DNA of 64,000 nucleotides from Anticarsia gemmatalis (GCF_050436995.1 NC_134758.1:2604001-2668000), one strand, 5' to 3'; positions 43,441 through 56,695 are shown, numbered from the stretch's first letter. Notes: generated by a model not told the origin, from the letters alone. Program-made: numbers and translations.

Positions 43441-43500
43441 GGAGTTTAATATCGTGTGCGTATATGCCAATAAGCTCGCCCCCTATTACACGGGTCTTAC
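43441..43500 (-). repeat. Repeat end 'taatagggggcga', minus copy
   Basis: On the minus strand it reads gtaagacccgtgtaataggg, then ggcgagcttattggcatata. It shares about 25 bp at high identity with the plus copy at 42406, and the two face each other. Confidence 0.55.
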
Positions 43501-43661
43501 ATTGTAGGTAGACGCCTATTGAAGACAGCCATGTTTTGCTGTTTATACTCTTGAGAGAGAGTCTATTGTGTAAATTGCATTTCAAAAAATAATTGTAACG
43601 CAGTCTTTACTTTATTTCAATAGTTTACTATTATCATTGATATTTTTATACATAATTTATA

Positions 43662-43964
43662 GCAGTGATAGCCGAGTGGTATAAGTTGACACCTCCCACG
43701 CAAGTGGTCGCAGGTTCGAACCCGAGGCAACACACCAATGACTTTTCGAAGTTATGTGTGTATTATAAATAATTATCACATGCTCCAACGGTGAAGGAAA
43801 ACATCATGAGGAAACCTTGCATGCCTAAAATTTATTTAATATATTTATTGAGGGCATGCAAAGTCCCCAACCCGCACTTGGCCAGCGTGGTGGACTCAAG
43901 GCCTAACCCCTCCCACATTACGGGAGGTGACCCTTGCCCAGCAGTGGGACATTAATGGGTTAAT
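43662..43964 (+). mobile_element. Full-length tRNA-derived SINE
   Basis: The head has a pol III A-box TAGCCGAGTGG (43669-43679) and B-box GTTCGAACC (43714-43722). The body contains tgacttttcgaagttatg and gtgaaggaaaacatcatgag. The 3' part is LINE-like: cgcacttggccagcgtggtg, then gagacccttgccc-type sequence and cagcagtgggacattaatgg. ~303 bp, noncoding, with both ends present. It would be transcribed by RNA polymerase III and moved by the reverse transcriptase of a partner LINE sharing its tail. Related remnants are at 505, 56630 and 60576. Confidence 0.85.
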
Positions 43965-45644
43965 TAAAATCTATTTTTCACAAAATAAATAATAACCCTA
44001 AAAATGTCCACAGCAGCAAAAACTCGAAGCAAACTTTTCATAAGTGGTCACAATTACCCGCTAACTTGTTATACCCCAAAAAGGCAACACTCGATAAATA
44101 AATTGAGTTCGCGCAATTTGTAGCAAATCAACCGGTCGGATGCGACCCGGGGTATAATTTTACCCCACCCAATATATTTTTACGGGTAACATTGAACTTC
44201 GTTTTGGCAACTTTCTCGTAATTTGCTCCTTTCGAATTTATGTTCCATTTATCATAGTAGCGTTATAGCCGCTAATAATTTAGAAAACATTTTCTGAATC
44301 ATCTCTACAAAAGCCTTGATTTTCTATATTGAGCATTAAACTATTCAAGTTGTTATTTTTTTATTATAAAATACATTTATTCTATCGAGTGAATGTTCAG
44401 AACAAATAAATAATTGTATTATTCTGCGTATAAGAAATCAATTTTTTTGGTAGGTACACCTTAAAAATACAAGATTGATAGATTTCTAAATTATATAATG
44501 TACCTTACGAACTACAGAAACATAAAGATTAGTTAACATCCCTTATTTCAGATCAGATAAATGTAACTAAATGGTAATAAAACTATTAACGATCGTCATT
44601 ACATTACAGCTGACTCATTCCCTCCTATTTTATACATGTAATACATCCCTAAAGAGCCATACCTAAGAGTACCTAAGTACTATATTAAGGTACTATGGCT
44701 ATCTAATATCGATATATAGGCACAAAATCAAGGGCCCTATTAGGTCTTATTCCCCTAGTCTTTGAGTAAATAGCAATAAAACGCAGGTAACGTGCACAAT
44801 TTAGCATACAAGTGAGTGTTTTCGTAAAATGTTTTTTCCCAATATAATTTTGGCGGCATTGCCAAATTCAATCTCGGATGGGAATCGGTTCCCGAGTTTG
44901 GGCGCAGGTGTGAGGTATTGGGAATATAGTGTAACAAGTTCTTTTGAAAAAGTTTTCTTGCGAGGTTAGTTAGTGATACGTTGCCAAGTAGATATTTATT
45001 ATTTTATTCTAAGATTAACATTGCATTTTTCACTATTTAAAATCGATCTTGTACGTACTACAGACATAACATCACGCGATTTATACCTTAAGAGAGCTTT
45101 AAGAAAATGTTTCGCATTTCGCCGTTTATAATGTTCAGTTCAGTCACACAAGTTGCAATAGGGGTCAATGTGTATTCTTTTAAAATTAGCATTCACGTAA
45201 ATAAATTAAGTTTTTCTTTACCTTGCACTCAGTGTGTTACGGAACCACAACTGAATGTAGACGCAGGCTATTCTTTTCAACCTAATTAGGAACGATATAT
45301 TTCTCAATTGCAGAAACCTAGGATTTTAATTAAATCTTATCTCACAAATACCTTGCAAACTGCAACCTAAATATCTACTTCCATTTAAAGACTAATTCAG
45401 CCTTCAGTAGCATAAGAAGACTGCAGCCTTACACTTGGGAACATGCCAGAAACAGTTCTTGAACAAACCTATTTAGATTGCAATCTAAAAAATGTGCTTC
45501 AAACAAAATTAGTTCAAGTCTCCTATTAAAGATAACTCGTTTTACCACAAACATAATATATAACACAATTTATATTCTAATATAATAAATGTATGAAAAT
45601 ATTTTTTAATAAAATCGGTCAAGGGTAAGTCAAACACGCGCACA
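43965..45644. other. Noncoding stretch
   Basis: A short GC-rich foldback (ccggtcggatgcgacccgg) lies at about 44130-44150. The 60-aa frames at 44755 (minus) and 45107 (plus) have no motif. Confidence 0.45.
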
Positions 45645-45911
45645 ACGGGTTCCGTGGCATTTATTAAAACAGTAGAATAATCATATCTGTTGCATGGAAG
45701 CCCCACTTAAATATTTATATTATGCCGTTGTACTTGAATTGGTTGCCATAGCAGCATGCAGTAATAGAAATACTGATCTGATACTAATAGAAGACTACAT
45801 TTGGTCAAGATAAGATGTTCGTGAGATGCAACCTGGTGGTAGACATACAGACAAACAGACTAACAGCAGTCTCAATAATTTGGTCCCGCTTTTCCCTTTG
45901 GTCACGGAACC
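45645..45911. repeat. Interspersed repeat family B, copy 1
   Basis: Left acgggttccgtggc and right gtcacggaacc are inverted ends. The interior has gttgccatagcagcatg, then gagatgcaacctggtggtag, then acagacaaacagac and ggtcccgcttttccctttgg. Two more copies are at 53529 and 62676. Noncoding; class not established. Confidence 0.55.
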
Positions 45912-48900
45912 ATACACATGACTACATAAACCATTATTTCTGAAAAAAATATCGGTATCACAAAATATTTTAACCGAAAAATCGTAATCGAGTTTCAGAA
46001 AAACGCGTAAATATCAGCAATCAGTGCTATCAGCATAAATATTGGTACGATCGAGTTTATACTCGCATGCTCTATACACGCATAAATTACCTATCACGGC
46101 TTCTGCGGCTGACAGATTAGAAAATTGTTCCACTAAGGCAATTTAGAAATTGTTGGGTAACAAAAGGGCACTTATTGCCCCTGTCATTTTAATATGCTAT
46201 CCGAAGCGTGAGGGTTAACTACGATAAGCGGTAGACTTGTGTATCCGTAGTATATTTTCACTGCATTTTCAATCGTTCGATTTATTTTTGTAGGAATTTT
46301 ATTCGAGCGTATTTTCTCGTTGATATGTTTTTTTATTAAACGTTCTTTTGTCGATTTTCGTTTTGTACCGATGAAAAACTATATTGCTTGTATTTTTATT
46401 TTCAGTTTTTTTTAGCGTACCAGTTAGCCAGGTTCATTTCTATTTATATTGTAAAGCATAACCGGTAGGATTACATTGCTTTATTTCATGTTTTATATTA
46501 TCTTGTTGTTGTTGTGATATTTACAAGGACTTATTGACAGCGTTCTCTAGAATCTTGTAAAAATCTCCTTTAAATTGACATTACAAAAAATATTTTCATG
46601 CCTAAATTATTTGTAACAATACCCATCTTAAAAACCTAAGCTTAAGTCTAATCTTAACGTAATCTATGCATTTCTAAACTAGTCAATTAATACATACAAA
46701 CAAATGTATTCTCTTTCTGCATGATTACATTTGAAATTCACATTAATTATTCGTAATGTAGCGTCAAATCTGTTTAATATTACTCAAGGCTCCGTACAAC
46801 CTAATATTCTATACAAATGATGTCAATATTTCAATTATGTAGGTGCGTAATTGCGACCGGTATGTCAATTTGAAATGAACTGAGCCGTATAATTTGTGAA
46901 GGCGGAACACGAACGCTTAGAAATGAAATTGTTTCGCTCATTTTGTTTATTGTTTAGAATATTGAAGTCTATTTGGAGGTTATTCGAGTTGATTCATAGT
47001 TTTATTAGTGTTAATGATAGCTTTTTGGTTAATCAAATAGTTTATTGTTGCTTTGATAATTATAGCACAGAATCAAATGTACAAATATTATATTTAGAGA
47101 GTATTTTATAGGCGAGGTTGACACCACGCACCTAATGTCACAGATGCAAACGCCTAGGAATTTTAAAACGAAAGAAATATATTTTTATTTGTTATTTTAT
47201 ATATTTTTTGTTTCGCGTCATTGTGTTGTTTGTAGTTACCATGGCAAAAGATTAGCTCTTAATATAGGAGTAGTCATGCAAAAATCTACTGAATTATATT
47301 GTCTAGCATTCGATTTTAGTTGATAAAACTTTGGCTTTTGTATTACTAGGAGAAAACAACGACGATAAAGTAAACTTAAGTCACTCTAACTCAATATGTA
47401 GCTAATTTAAGGAATGCAGATAGTATGCGAACGAATTAAAGCGGGTCCTGTCTTGGTAGGAACATAAATTACAAGGAGCATTTGATACTAGGAATTTAGA
47501 TTGCGTATCCTAAATGTCTTTAGCTTTCCTCTACAAATAAAATACAGTAACTTATTAAGACATTTGTTTACATTATTAGATGCGAAATCATTAGACTTAG
47601 TTTAACACGAATAAAAGTAGTTTTATAAAATTAATTTAAGTATTTTTTTTTAATACCTATGTTGGGCAAGTACGAAACTAAAACAAATTCTTAAACTCGT
47701 AGTTATAATAACCTTTTTTTAAACTCAGTTTTTTTTTTTATTAATAGCAAAGTTTTATTTCCATCTTGAATAAAAATTGCAATCATTGAATCAAACGCTT
47801 TTTCATCTTAATTATTACATTTCAATTGAACAAACAATACCAAATACAATTATGAACGCTAATCAATATTCCAAATGAAATATATCTTAAAAGTATTCTC
47901 GATAGTGGTAGAAACTCGTAGTTCAGAGCAAGCAGTAATAATTACAGAGGATGTCTGCTTCACGGCGAGATGTATTGAGCACAGACCTCTCTGACCTCTC
48001 GCTAATTATATAGAGAATCGCTATGTACACAGTGTTGGGAGAAAACGTATGGAATACCTAATATACCAGATAATTGAGTATTGTATTGATAAGGTTTTGT
48101 TGTACGAAGTTTTTGTGATTGAGAAAATAATGATTGTTCTTTTAAAATACTACGTGTTAGTCTATCGATCAAAATAGTTTTTCACCAAGTGGCTTTATTA
48201 TACTGACAATAATTACTGGTTTTAGTGTTTATATGTATGTTTAATATGCTCGATGCCGAAATATATTGTTGGTTTACGATGTGAAATCTTATTGTAATTT
48301 TTACCAGTCTCATTACAAGACAGACGATATTGTAATTTAGTAACAAAATCCCTTAAACTAAAAAGCGAGAAAATAATTTCACGTATATCAAAACAACCTT
48401 TAATATATTTCTCTTCGCTAATTTATTTTAAATCTCAAAAAAGCCAGAAAACAAGCAACTTTTTATCAATTCCACGGGGTATAATCCAGTACACGCGTAG
48501 CAACAATATTTAGACAAGAATACTCTTGAAATGTTATCAATCATTTCACCTAATACTTACTGGACAAAATAAAGATAACAATATTGATATACAGTACCTA
48601 GATACTTAAATAGCAGATGTTCACGGATCAAAAGATGATTCGTATTTATTTGACAGGCCTCAGATTATCTATAAGTGTGGTATTAAAGTTAAGATTGGAT
48701 TTAAGATATAGTATTCTTTGATCTTTGTATTTGAGTGCATTATCACTGGGTGTTTTCTTTGTTTTTTTTGCACACTCATTTTCGCTTTGTCATATTTTAG
48801 TTTATTTTATTTAGAGTTAGCGTTTAATAACTTTTTTGATAGAATTTTTTCTAAGATATACTTGTATTCAAACGTCTCCCTCAAGTACATACAACTTTAA

Positions 48901-49146
48901 GTCATTATCTCTAATGTACAAGTAGTCTTAATCTTTAAAGCTAATGTTATTAAATCCTTGAAGCAACAAAGTTCTAACGTATTTTGATTCAGCTCATAAA
49001 CATTTCTGTGAATATTTTGTAAAAAGTAATCATTATTATACTCGGTAGTTAGCTTTAACCAAAATATTATGAAACGAGATAAAATACTGGCCATAAAATG
49101 GTTAACTATGTCAACACAACCAATAACACTTAAACCTAAACCAGGG
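45912..49146. other. Long noncoding stretch
   Basis: No gene or repeat end recognised; frames of 60-71 aa at 46896, 47135, 48718 and 48897 (minus) are low-complexity or motif-free. Confidence 0.5.
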
Positions 49147-49313
49147 GGGCTATCACGTATCTCAGTTGACAGTCATTTGAAAACCACTATGCTGTCCATT
49201 GTTTTCCTCCTTAGATTATAGTGATTAATACATTACGTCAAAGCAGCAATGTACTGAATAGTGACCATAGATTTGACGTATACTAGCTGTCAACTGAGAT
49301 ACGTGATAAGCCC
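49147..49313. mobile_element. 167-bp MITE with 26-27-bp TIRs
   Basis: Left gggctatcacgtatctcagt (from 49147) and right actgagatacgtgataagcc (to 49313) are inverted over 26-27 bp with one indel. A second inner pair, tacgtcaaa / tttgacgta, is nested at 49235 and 49272. No TTAA flank, so piggyBac is unlikely; no target-site duplication is evident. Confidence 0.75.
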
Positions 49314-52300
49314 GCAGAAGACATTATAGTTACGATATAATTTCCAATTTTTAATATCTCCCAGTCACGCACATTCAATCAAATAGAATAATAGTAAGTT
49401 AATAGCCTAGTCTAACAGACATACCTGGCTAACACTGATCGTTAATCGACTAGCAACTAATAGCCGACCGTGAGTCTATAATTAATCTATGTGGTTAAGC
49501 AAAGCACCGTGTTCCGGCTATCGGAAGCCAGCTGACTGAATTATTATGAGAATATACAAGTAAAGGTTTGAGATAATAATTTTGCTGCAAAATTGTGTTA
49601 ATAAATACTGAAAGCAAATGTTTGTCATATAGATATTTAACATTGATTTTATTTATTATATATTAGCGAATAGACTGTATCCAGAATTTCATAGAAAATT
49701 ATTACCTAAAATTAATTGACACTTATAACTGTGTGTTGTTATACGATGTAGAGCTATGCAAATTTTTTACAAAATAAATTATCAGGACGTATGCTCGTAG
49801 GCATTGACTGTAGAACGTTGTACAACCTCTCTATGTCAGCAGAAACTGTTACTACATTTTTTTATTTATTATGTCCTTAAAAACAGTTCTGTCATTTCAT
49901 AGAATAAACTGACCCAACTATAAGAACAACTATGAAAATCATTCGATAAATCTTTATGGAGGAAGTATACAAATGGTATACTTATACATCATATCAGCCT
50001 GCCTTGTTTCTCGCTCTGTAGCTGCTACAAGATCTAAGATCACGCGAAGTAGGTCGTCGACCTGTTCCGATCGGATCAATTCAAAGCAAATGGATGTTCG
50101 GACGTGCCTACTCAAATGGTGCCAGTAATTCCATCAGGGAAATTGACAAATTTCCAACTAACCTACATACAGACTATAAATTTCGAGCTGAGAGCTTTTT
50201 TTGTATTATTTAATGGAGAATATTCTGTTACTGTGTCTAATCTCTGTTCAGTCTTTTGGAAACTAGGATTCTTATGCATAATTATAGATATTCATTTGAT
50301 ATTCTTTCCTTAACTGACCTTTGTTACTATACAGACCATCCCACCGTGAGGTTAATATTATTTAGGTTCGGTTTCTTCCAGATAAGTATCAGGTATAAAT
50401 TTTACAGCTGTTTTCATACATTAGCTGTCAATTTATCTGGTAGATAGTGTTTCTGTCCACAAGCTATAAAATTGGCTCTTATACATTAGAGCGTCTTATT
50501 TATTTTTTTTCCCTACAAGACAGCAGACAATATTTTTTGAATGCGTGACATGGCTCGGGGCTGTGGACAAAAGATAATTTTTATAAGTATGTAGTATACC
50601 ACTAAGTATTTAAAACCTCCCCCTGAAATTCAAACCCGGAATTCCTAGCTATGGTTAACGGTACATATACATTTTCAAATAACGGTTTATTTAAATTTTC
50701 ACAGCACTTCTACCTATGAACTCAACTTCAAAACACTAAATAAAACAAAATTATTCTCCCAGAAACGCTGTGTGTTGTAGATTAGACACAATTAGTACAT
50801 TATTCAACCCAACGTTCAGTTTACGGCACATTTTAAATGAAATAAGATAAAACTTTGAAAATATTATGTAAATAGGGTTTTTACGCAAAGCCTAAATATT
50901 AATCGTTAACCTTCTATAGCTAACTAAAATACTTGAGGTTTTTGAATATCCTTTTTACTGCAAAAATATAGAATTGTCACACGAATTAAATTTTCTATTG
51001 AGAAATAAATATTACGTATTGATTGTGTTAAACGCTACTTTAATTTGAATATTCACCAACAACTCACTTATTTATAAACATGCATATCATCTATATACTA
51101 TAGATATCAGTTTATTACGTTTTTATTGAATCCTGTAGTCCTGTAGTCGAATCGTGTAGGTGTCTTCCAATCTACAGACAAACCATTTAATTTGATTAAT
51201 ATTGTAAAGATATCAGAGTATTTTTCCACATTTTCTAAAAGCAGTAGGTATCATTTAAAGACCTCATTATTATTCGGGTCTCAAAAAATATATTCACGAA
51301 ATGATTAAACAAGATGTTTTCGTTTATTATTAAAATATGTTACTTCTCTTTATAAGCGGCTTTCAGCGAGACAATTTATTTCCTCTCAATTTACATACTA
51401 GGTTCATTATTTTAGTGGCTTAGGCGCGGAACAAACCAGTCTGTATTCTGAGGCCGACCTCTGAGTAAGAGTTTAGAATATGAGACCGCTCTTGTATACC
51501 ATGTAGTCTTGCTTATGAGATACTATAGTCCGTCAAATTAGAAGAACAAATGTAGTCGCTTATGATGTTAGCTATCTTGTCCTGAGAGGTTTTTAGTACT
51601 TAACAAATAACACTAATATCTAGACAATGAAATTTTGTTTTTTATTATGAGATGTAGTTTTAACTACACATATAGTATTACGACTTGCGCAGGGAAAACT
51701 GTGGTCAAACTTGTACGTATGGAAAAGCCTTAGTTTTAAAATAGGTAGGTAGAAGCTGAACTCACACGCAGAAGGTTTGAGAACAAACCGACATTGTGTG
51801 ATAGAAAATTGATTAGCTCTTGCTTTAAAACCAGCTACGTTAGCTTAGTTTACTGTAACTGAAATATATTTTTTTTAATTGTGGTTAAACCGAAGATTAT
51901 GTGAAAATAAACTTACTTAGCTATACTTTAGTTCTCGATACCGCGTGAAAACTTTTAACTAATGTGAAAATAATTTTGAAATGATCGATACACAATTATT
52001 TTCTTTCTGAATTTTTGTCTATCAACTTTTTGGCACCTGACGGGCAAATAAATAATTATAAAAATAAATAATAACATAATCAATTTCCAATTATTAATCC
52101 GGTTAGTTATTAATTAGGGAAAATATATTTAAATCCTATTATTTCATCTTATTAAAATCCATCCCAAATATAAACCAAAAAGGGGTAGGTGAATGACGAG
52201 TATCATATCAAAACTAAAACAACGATGGGTACGCATAATAATAGCATTACCCTTTCCCGTATTAAACTATGAATATGTGCATATTATTGTACCGTGTGAA

Positions 52301-52590
52301 ACAATGGTGTGAGCTGAATTATAATTAATACCATGAATAAATTAGGGAAGTTCAACATTAATATCATTTTGGTTCCCTTTGCGATGTAACTTGTGGGTCG
52401 GGTGTGTTATTGAATTTGGTATAAGTTTGGGACACGGCTGAAATACGCCTTATCTTTAATTCCTATTTTTGAACTTATATCATTATGAATGTTTTCTATT
52501 CAGTTCAGACATTCATTCTGATTAAACATCAGTAAAATAGCTGATGAAACACTAAGTTCACAAATGGATGCTGCACTTTTTGTCCAGGAC
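49314..52590. other. Long noncoding stretch
   Basis: No supported gene. Two overlapping small frames at 50104-50447 have no motif. Confidence 0.5.
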
Positions 52591-52710
52591 CAGTAGCGAG
52601 ATTCTTTACAGTCTGTTATTATGCGTATCGAGTTTGACAGATTTTCATACAAAATATCTTGATAATAATATCTAGCCTGTCATCGATAGTGGTAGAGAAT
52701 CTAGCTACAA
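52591..52710 (+). mobile_element. MITE family A, internally shortened copy
   Basis: cagtagcgagattctttaca at the left and ggtagagaatctagctaca at the right match the ends of the 29480 copy. gagtttgacagattttcata, then caaaatatcttga shows that the central aaatgtactgccaaaa block has been lost. Confidence 0.65.
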
Positions 52711-53162
52711 GTTAAGGCTACATTAAACCTGATGTTGTTATAATACGTATGTTTAAAATTTCGTTTTCATCAAGATGTAATATAATTTTATTATATGGGA
52801 GTTTTTCTGCATGTACAAAAATATATCTCCTTTATTAGCTCCTTCTAGGGTATCTGGGTATTATATCATATTTCTCATTTTTCACCTCCTAAAATGTTCA
52901 TACAAAACTTTGTTTTAATAATATTTCCTTCTTTTACAGGTAATTTCTTCAGCCAGAACACTAAAATGTAAGATATTCTAGTTTCAAAATTACACACATA
53001 AACAAGACTAGTTTACCTAATACCTACTATTACTAACAGTAAAACAAGCCCAAACTCCGGATATGAGGCTCGTATAAAACAGGCTGACCGCAAACGGTAC
53101 GCCAGTTGTTCTCGTTTTAAACTCGGTCCCTCGTCAGGGTAACATACGTGTGTAGCGAGCCT
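52711..53162. other. Noncoding stretch
   Basis: AT-rich, then a GC-richer patch from ~53040 that leads into the paired AGGTCA-type sites. No gene. Confidence 0.45.
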
Positions 53163-53239
53163 TAAGGTCGAAATGACCTATTATTCAGTGATACAGGATT
53201 TACAGCTTCATATAGTAGTTGACCTGTGAAAGAGGTCAA
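53163..53239. promoter_or_regulatory. Paired nuclear-receptor-type half-sites
   Basis: Two symmetric arrangements lie within 77 bp: AGGTC-gaaat-GACCT at 53165-53179 and TTGACCT-gtgaaag-AGGTCAA at 53219-53239. AGGTCA is the half-site of nuclear receptors; these are an inverted and an everted pair with 5- and 7-base spacers, not the 1-base spacer of a classical ecdysone response element. Function is inference. Confidence 0.3.
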
Positions 53240-53528
53240 GTGTCAACGCGTGATGTCTTGTAAGATTTATGAACGGACAAATTGGGTGATAAATGCGTTT
53301 AGAATGTAAGGAACTAGTTTTTGTTCTGTGACTCACGTATAAATACTTGCTTACCAGCGCGTCTTTACACGCACTTAATAAATCATTCTAGTGTATTATA
53401 ATAGAAAGTTGTCTTTTAAAAGATAATATGTCGAATTTAGTTTCTTACTTTTTAATTCCTATCCATCTATGTATTTTGTTAATGTACATAAAATATTGGT
53501 CTTGTATTTTAATATACCGGTTCTTAGT

Positions 53529-53688
53529 ATTTGTTGTTGAAGCGGAAATTTAAATAAATTATCTGTAAAAAATATTTTATTTTAGCTTTTCCGGCTCATG
53601 AGATATCGCCTGGTGACAGGCTGACAAACAGAGAGACAGAGCGAAGTTTTAGTAAAAAGGTTTTACCCTTTCGGTACGCAACCCTAAA
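53529..53688 (+). repeat. Interspersed repeat family B, copy 2 (left-truncated)
   Basis: tgttgttgaagcggaaattt, then aaattatctgtaaaaa, then tgagatatcgcctggtgaca, then acagagagacagagcg and ttttaccctttcggtacgca, then accctaa. It aligns with the copy at 62676. The left ggttccgta end is not present. Confidence 0.6.
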
Positions 53689-54626
53689 AATGGTCACGGT
53701 TGCTTGGAATTCATGTTAAACAGACGCTTACAAAAAATATCTAGAAAATATTATACTTAAAGTAGTAAAGTCGGTTGATCTTTATTGTAATGTTCGTACC
53801 GTACAAACGCCAGAATATGTCAATCAGACTTACAAACCTCCACAAATTTCTGCTCAAAAGATTTAGAACCGGTAGCAAAAGAAATTAAGCAAAAGGCTTG
53901 CGTGTTCTGCTATATTAAACGCAATAGTTCCTTAGGGTCATATAGTCATTGGCCCTGTAGCTCTTACAGCGTCCCATAAGGACTGTAACGGGTATATTAT
54001 AGACATACGCTTAAGTTTATACGAGTGCCCATAGGGAGGATCCTAAGGTTCATTGTGATGTAAGATTGTAGAATAATAATGTTTACTTGATATGCGTTCT
54101 TTCGTTACGTGCTGAATATATCGTCATTTAGAAGCTTAAGCGTGGGTTAGGTATCACCGCAGTCGACATTGATAAACATTTTAAGGACAAAAAAATATTT
54201 CCGTTTGTTTTAGAAATTGTGACTTCTATGCTGATAATATCACCGACTATTTTGTTAACCAGTATTTCAAAAAGTCATACCAAGGCTTACAAAGTGTTTA
54301 AATTAAGTTCAGTTTTAAGTTCAGTTTTAATTTCATTCCATTTGCCCATTTTTCAATTTTGTAACGCAGTGTATATATATAAGTCACATGCATTATTTTA
54401 GCTTGATATAAGATTCATTTAACTGTCTCACTTCTTGACACGATGTCTTCTCGGGGCAAGAGGTTTCGACTTGAGTTCAACACGCTAGCTAATTGCGTAG
54501 AACTATAAAAAGACCGGGTAAAAATAAATTATACAAACGTTCACATTTTCATCAAAATTTTCCACGCAAAATTAAACCACATACGGTAGACTTGAAACTA
54601 TTAATTATAATTATACTGTAATAAGG
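53689..54626. other. Noncoding stretch
   Basis: No supported gene. A 60-aa frame at 54219 has no motif and lies in AT-rich DNA. Confidence 0.45.
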
Positions 54627-54716
54627 TACTAGGGCAGCATGAATAGACGGAGGTAGCGGAAATCAAGCGCACCCGGCCTCAAACACCCGGGGACTTCTGT
54701 ATAGACGTGACTGTAT
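54627..54716 (+). repeat. 90-bp GC-rich direct repeat, copy 1
   Basis: gcatgaatagacggaggtag, then cggaaatcaagcgcacccgg and cacccggggacttctgtata. Copy 2, 274 bp downstream, is nearly identical, while the DNA around both is unrelated and AT-rich. Family not recognised. Confidence 0.85.
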
Positions 54717-54900
54717 ATTATGAGAATATATTATGTAGGAATAAAGTAAGTAGGTAAGTTTGTTCTAACAAATATGGAAGAATTTGACTATTTTGTAGAT
54801 ATCTAGCAAGTGGACTGTTTGGTGTCCTTCGTATCATCGTAAAAAACAAGCATATAAGAAAACTAAAACTGTTATATTCAAACGTAACATCGTAATAATG

Positions 54901-54990
54901 TACCAGGGTGGCATGAATAGACAGAGGTAGCGGAAATCAAGCGCACCCGGCCTCAAACATCCGGGGACTTCTGTATAGACGTGACGGTAT
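54901..54990 (+). repeat. 90-bp GC-rich direct repeat, copy 2
   Basis: Matches copy 1 with about five substitutions (for example agacagagg for agacggagg, catccgggg for cacccgggg, gacggtata for gactgtata). No indel was seen. No terminal inverted repeats or poly(A) accompany either copy. Confidence 0.85.
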
Positions 54991-56629
54991 ACCAAGAGAG
55001 TATGTGGGCGCGGAGCTAAGTTAATTTAAACGAATATTGATGAGTTTTAGCAAGTTAGCGACTTTTATATAAAAGTATATATATATATATATATAGTATG
55101 TATATTATATTAAAATGTGGAGAAACAGACAGCAGAGAGAGACTTGCGTGCAGTCCACAAAATGTTAATTTATTACTTAAAACCAAAATAAAACACGACC
55201 TATCGTGTTTTACATCTATTTCAACAACAAAGCAGTACGTTAATGTTCTGAACTTAAACCCACAATTTCATAGTAAACATTCCTTAATAATTCAGATACC
55301 GAGCTAAATATAATACAATTAGCAACACATAACGAAACTTGAACAGATCATAATGACATTGTAAATGAGCGAGCTATATAAAGAATTAATTGCTACTGAA
55401 ACACGAATTGTATAAAGTTAATTAGCCTCACGATTCATTGCAGTAAGCGTAAGCGATTAGCGAGTTTAGCGACACAGCGTAATTTTTTTGTGTTGGTTGT
55501 TTAAATGGGATGATTTAACCCTCAAATTCATCAATTTTTTTTCATAATTCCTACATTTTTGTATAGTTTCTTCGCTACATAACAAACCGAAATGTACATA
55601 ATATTTAATGTTTCTAAACCATGGACTCTTAGTCATGGTGAATTATAACGGCTATTAAACTTTTATTTGTTGGTTACACACTCACCATATTTTCTTTTTC
55701 AATAAGATAAGGTCGATTATTTCACCAAATTGTCAGTTAACCGAAAAAGATACCCGTCGCTTCGAAATTGAATCGCTTCTAAGACTAATTTGTTTGAGAA
55801 CAATCGCTAATCGCGCCTCCTGTCACTAAGCTACCTCCCTCACATCCCCACGTACTTGAATCACATTACCAGAGCGTGTGATGTCGAACTCCGTCAATGT
55901 GGATTAATTAATTGTATCGAGTAATTACATTTACACTCTATTTATGCTCATTACTACCTACCTACTGCCAATCGTCATTCAATATTTGCGGAGCAAAATA
56001 TTATGTTGAATTATTTTATAACACGCTGAACTGCGTGGTTCTACCCGCAATACATTCAGGAAAATAAAAGGATTTCGGTCTAAAAGTTTGTATGCAATAA
56101 TAAATTTAAATCGATCATAGACTTCGATTATTAAAGCGTAAGTTAGCCCGTCTTATCCAATTGTAATCAGTAGTATGGCTGACTTTTTAAGTTTTTTGGA
56201 AATCCATAGTAACAAAAGCGATCTTTTATTTTATCTAAATCACATTTGTCCAAAGTCGTATAGGTTTGCCAATAAAAATATACCAACATTGAAATTTTAG
56301 CACACTTTTCTAATCCGTGTTAGAGAGACAGAGTGGCAATGCTGTGTTGCAAATAGTCTCATATTCACAGTGATGTTAAGTATTTTTAATAAACGATGCA
56401 ACTATCAAAAAATCTTATTTATACAATTCTCGGTAACGTTTAATTGCAGTTGCTAAATGTGAAACATTCAGTATGTTTCGTGGAAGTTTGTAAAAGTGAA
56501 ATAAAGTAAAAAATGTTCTTTTTAATTGTAGATTCTGGAAACAAACGTTACAAACGTCAAAAATAAAACAAGTTTTTTATTATAGCGAAATGGAAACTGC
56601 ATATTTATTGTAATGTAAATATGTTAAAT
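54991..56629. other. Noncoding stretch with short simple repeats
   Basis: Contains a (TA)n tract at about 55074-55095 and a 9-bp-stem hairpin (aaaacacga / tcgtgtttt) at 55190-55211. A 69-aa frame at 55098-55307 spans the hairpin and has no motif. Confidence 0.5.
55074..55095. repeat. (TA)n microsatellite
   Basis: About eleven TA units with no interruption. Confidence 0.9.
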
Positions 56630-56695
56630 GCCCCTTCCCTCGTTTGAGAGGAGACCCTTGCCCTGCAGTGGGACAGTACTGGGTTAAAAAAAAAA
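56630..56695 (+). mobile_element. SINE 3' tail fragment
   Basis: ccctcgtttgagaggagacc, then cttgccctgcagtgggacag and tactgggtt, followed by a poly(A) run. This is the 3' end of the SINE family seen at 43662; head and body are missing. Confidence 0.75.

Noticed and set aside
43662..43740. Functional tRNA gene
   Set aside because: A and B boxes are present, but no cloverleaf or acceptor stem was found and the sequence continues into a SINE body.
49147..49313. piggyBac-type MITE
   Set aside because: The ends begin with GGG/CCC, but the flanks are not TTAA.
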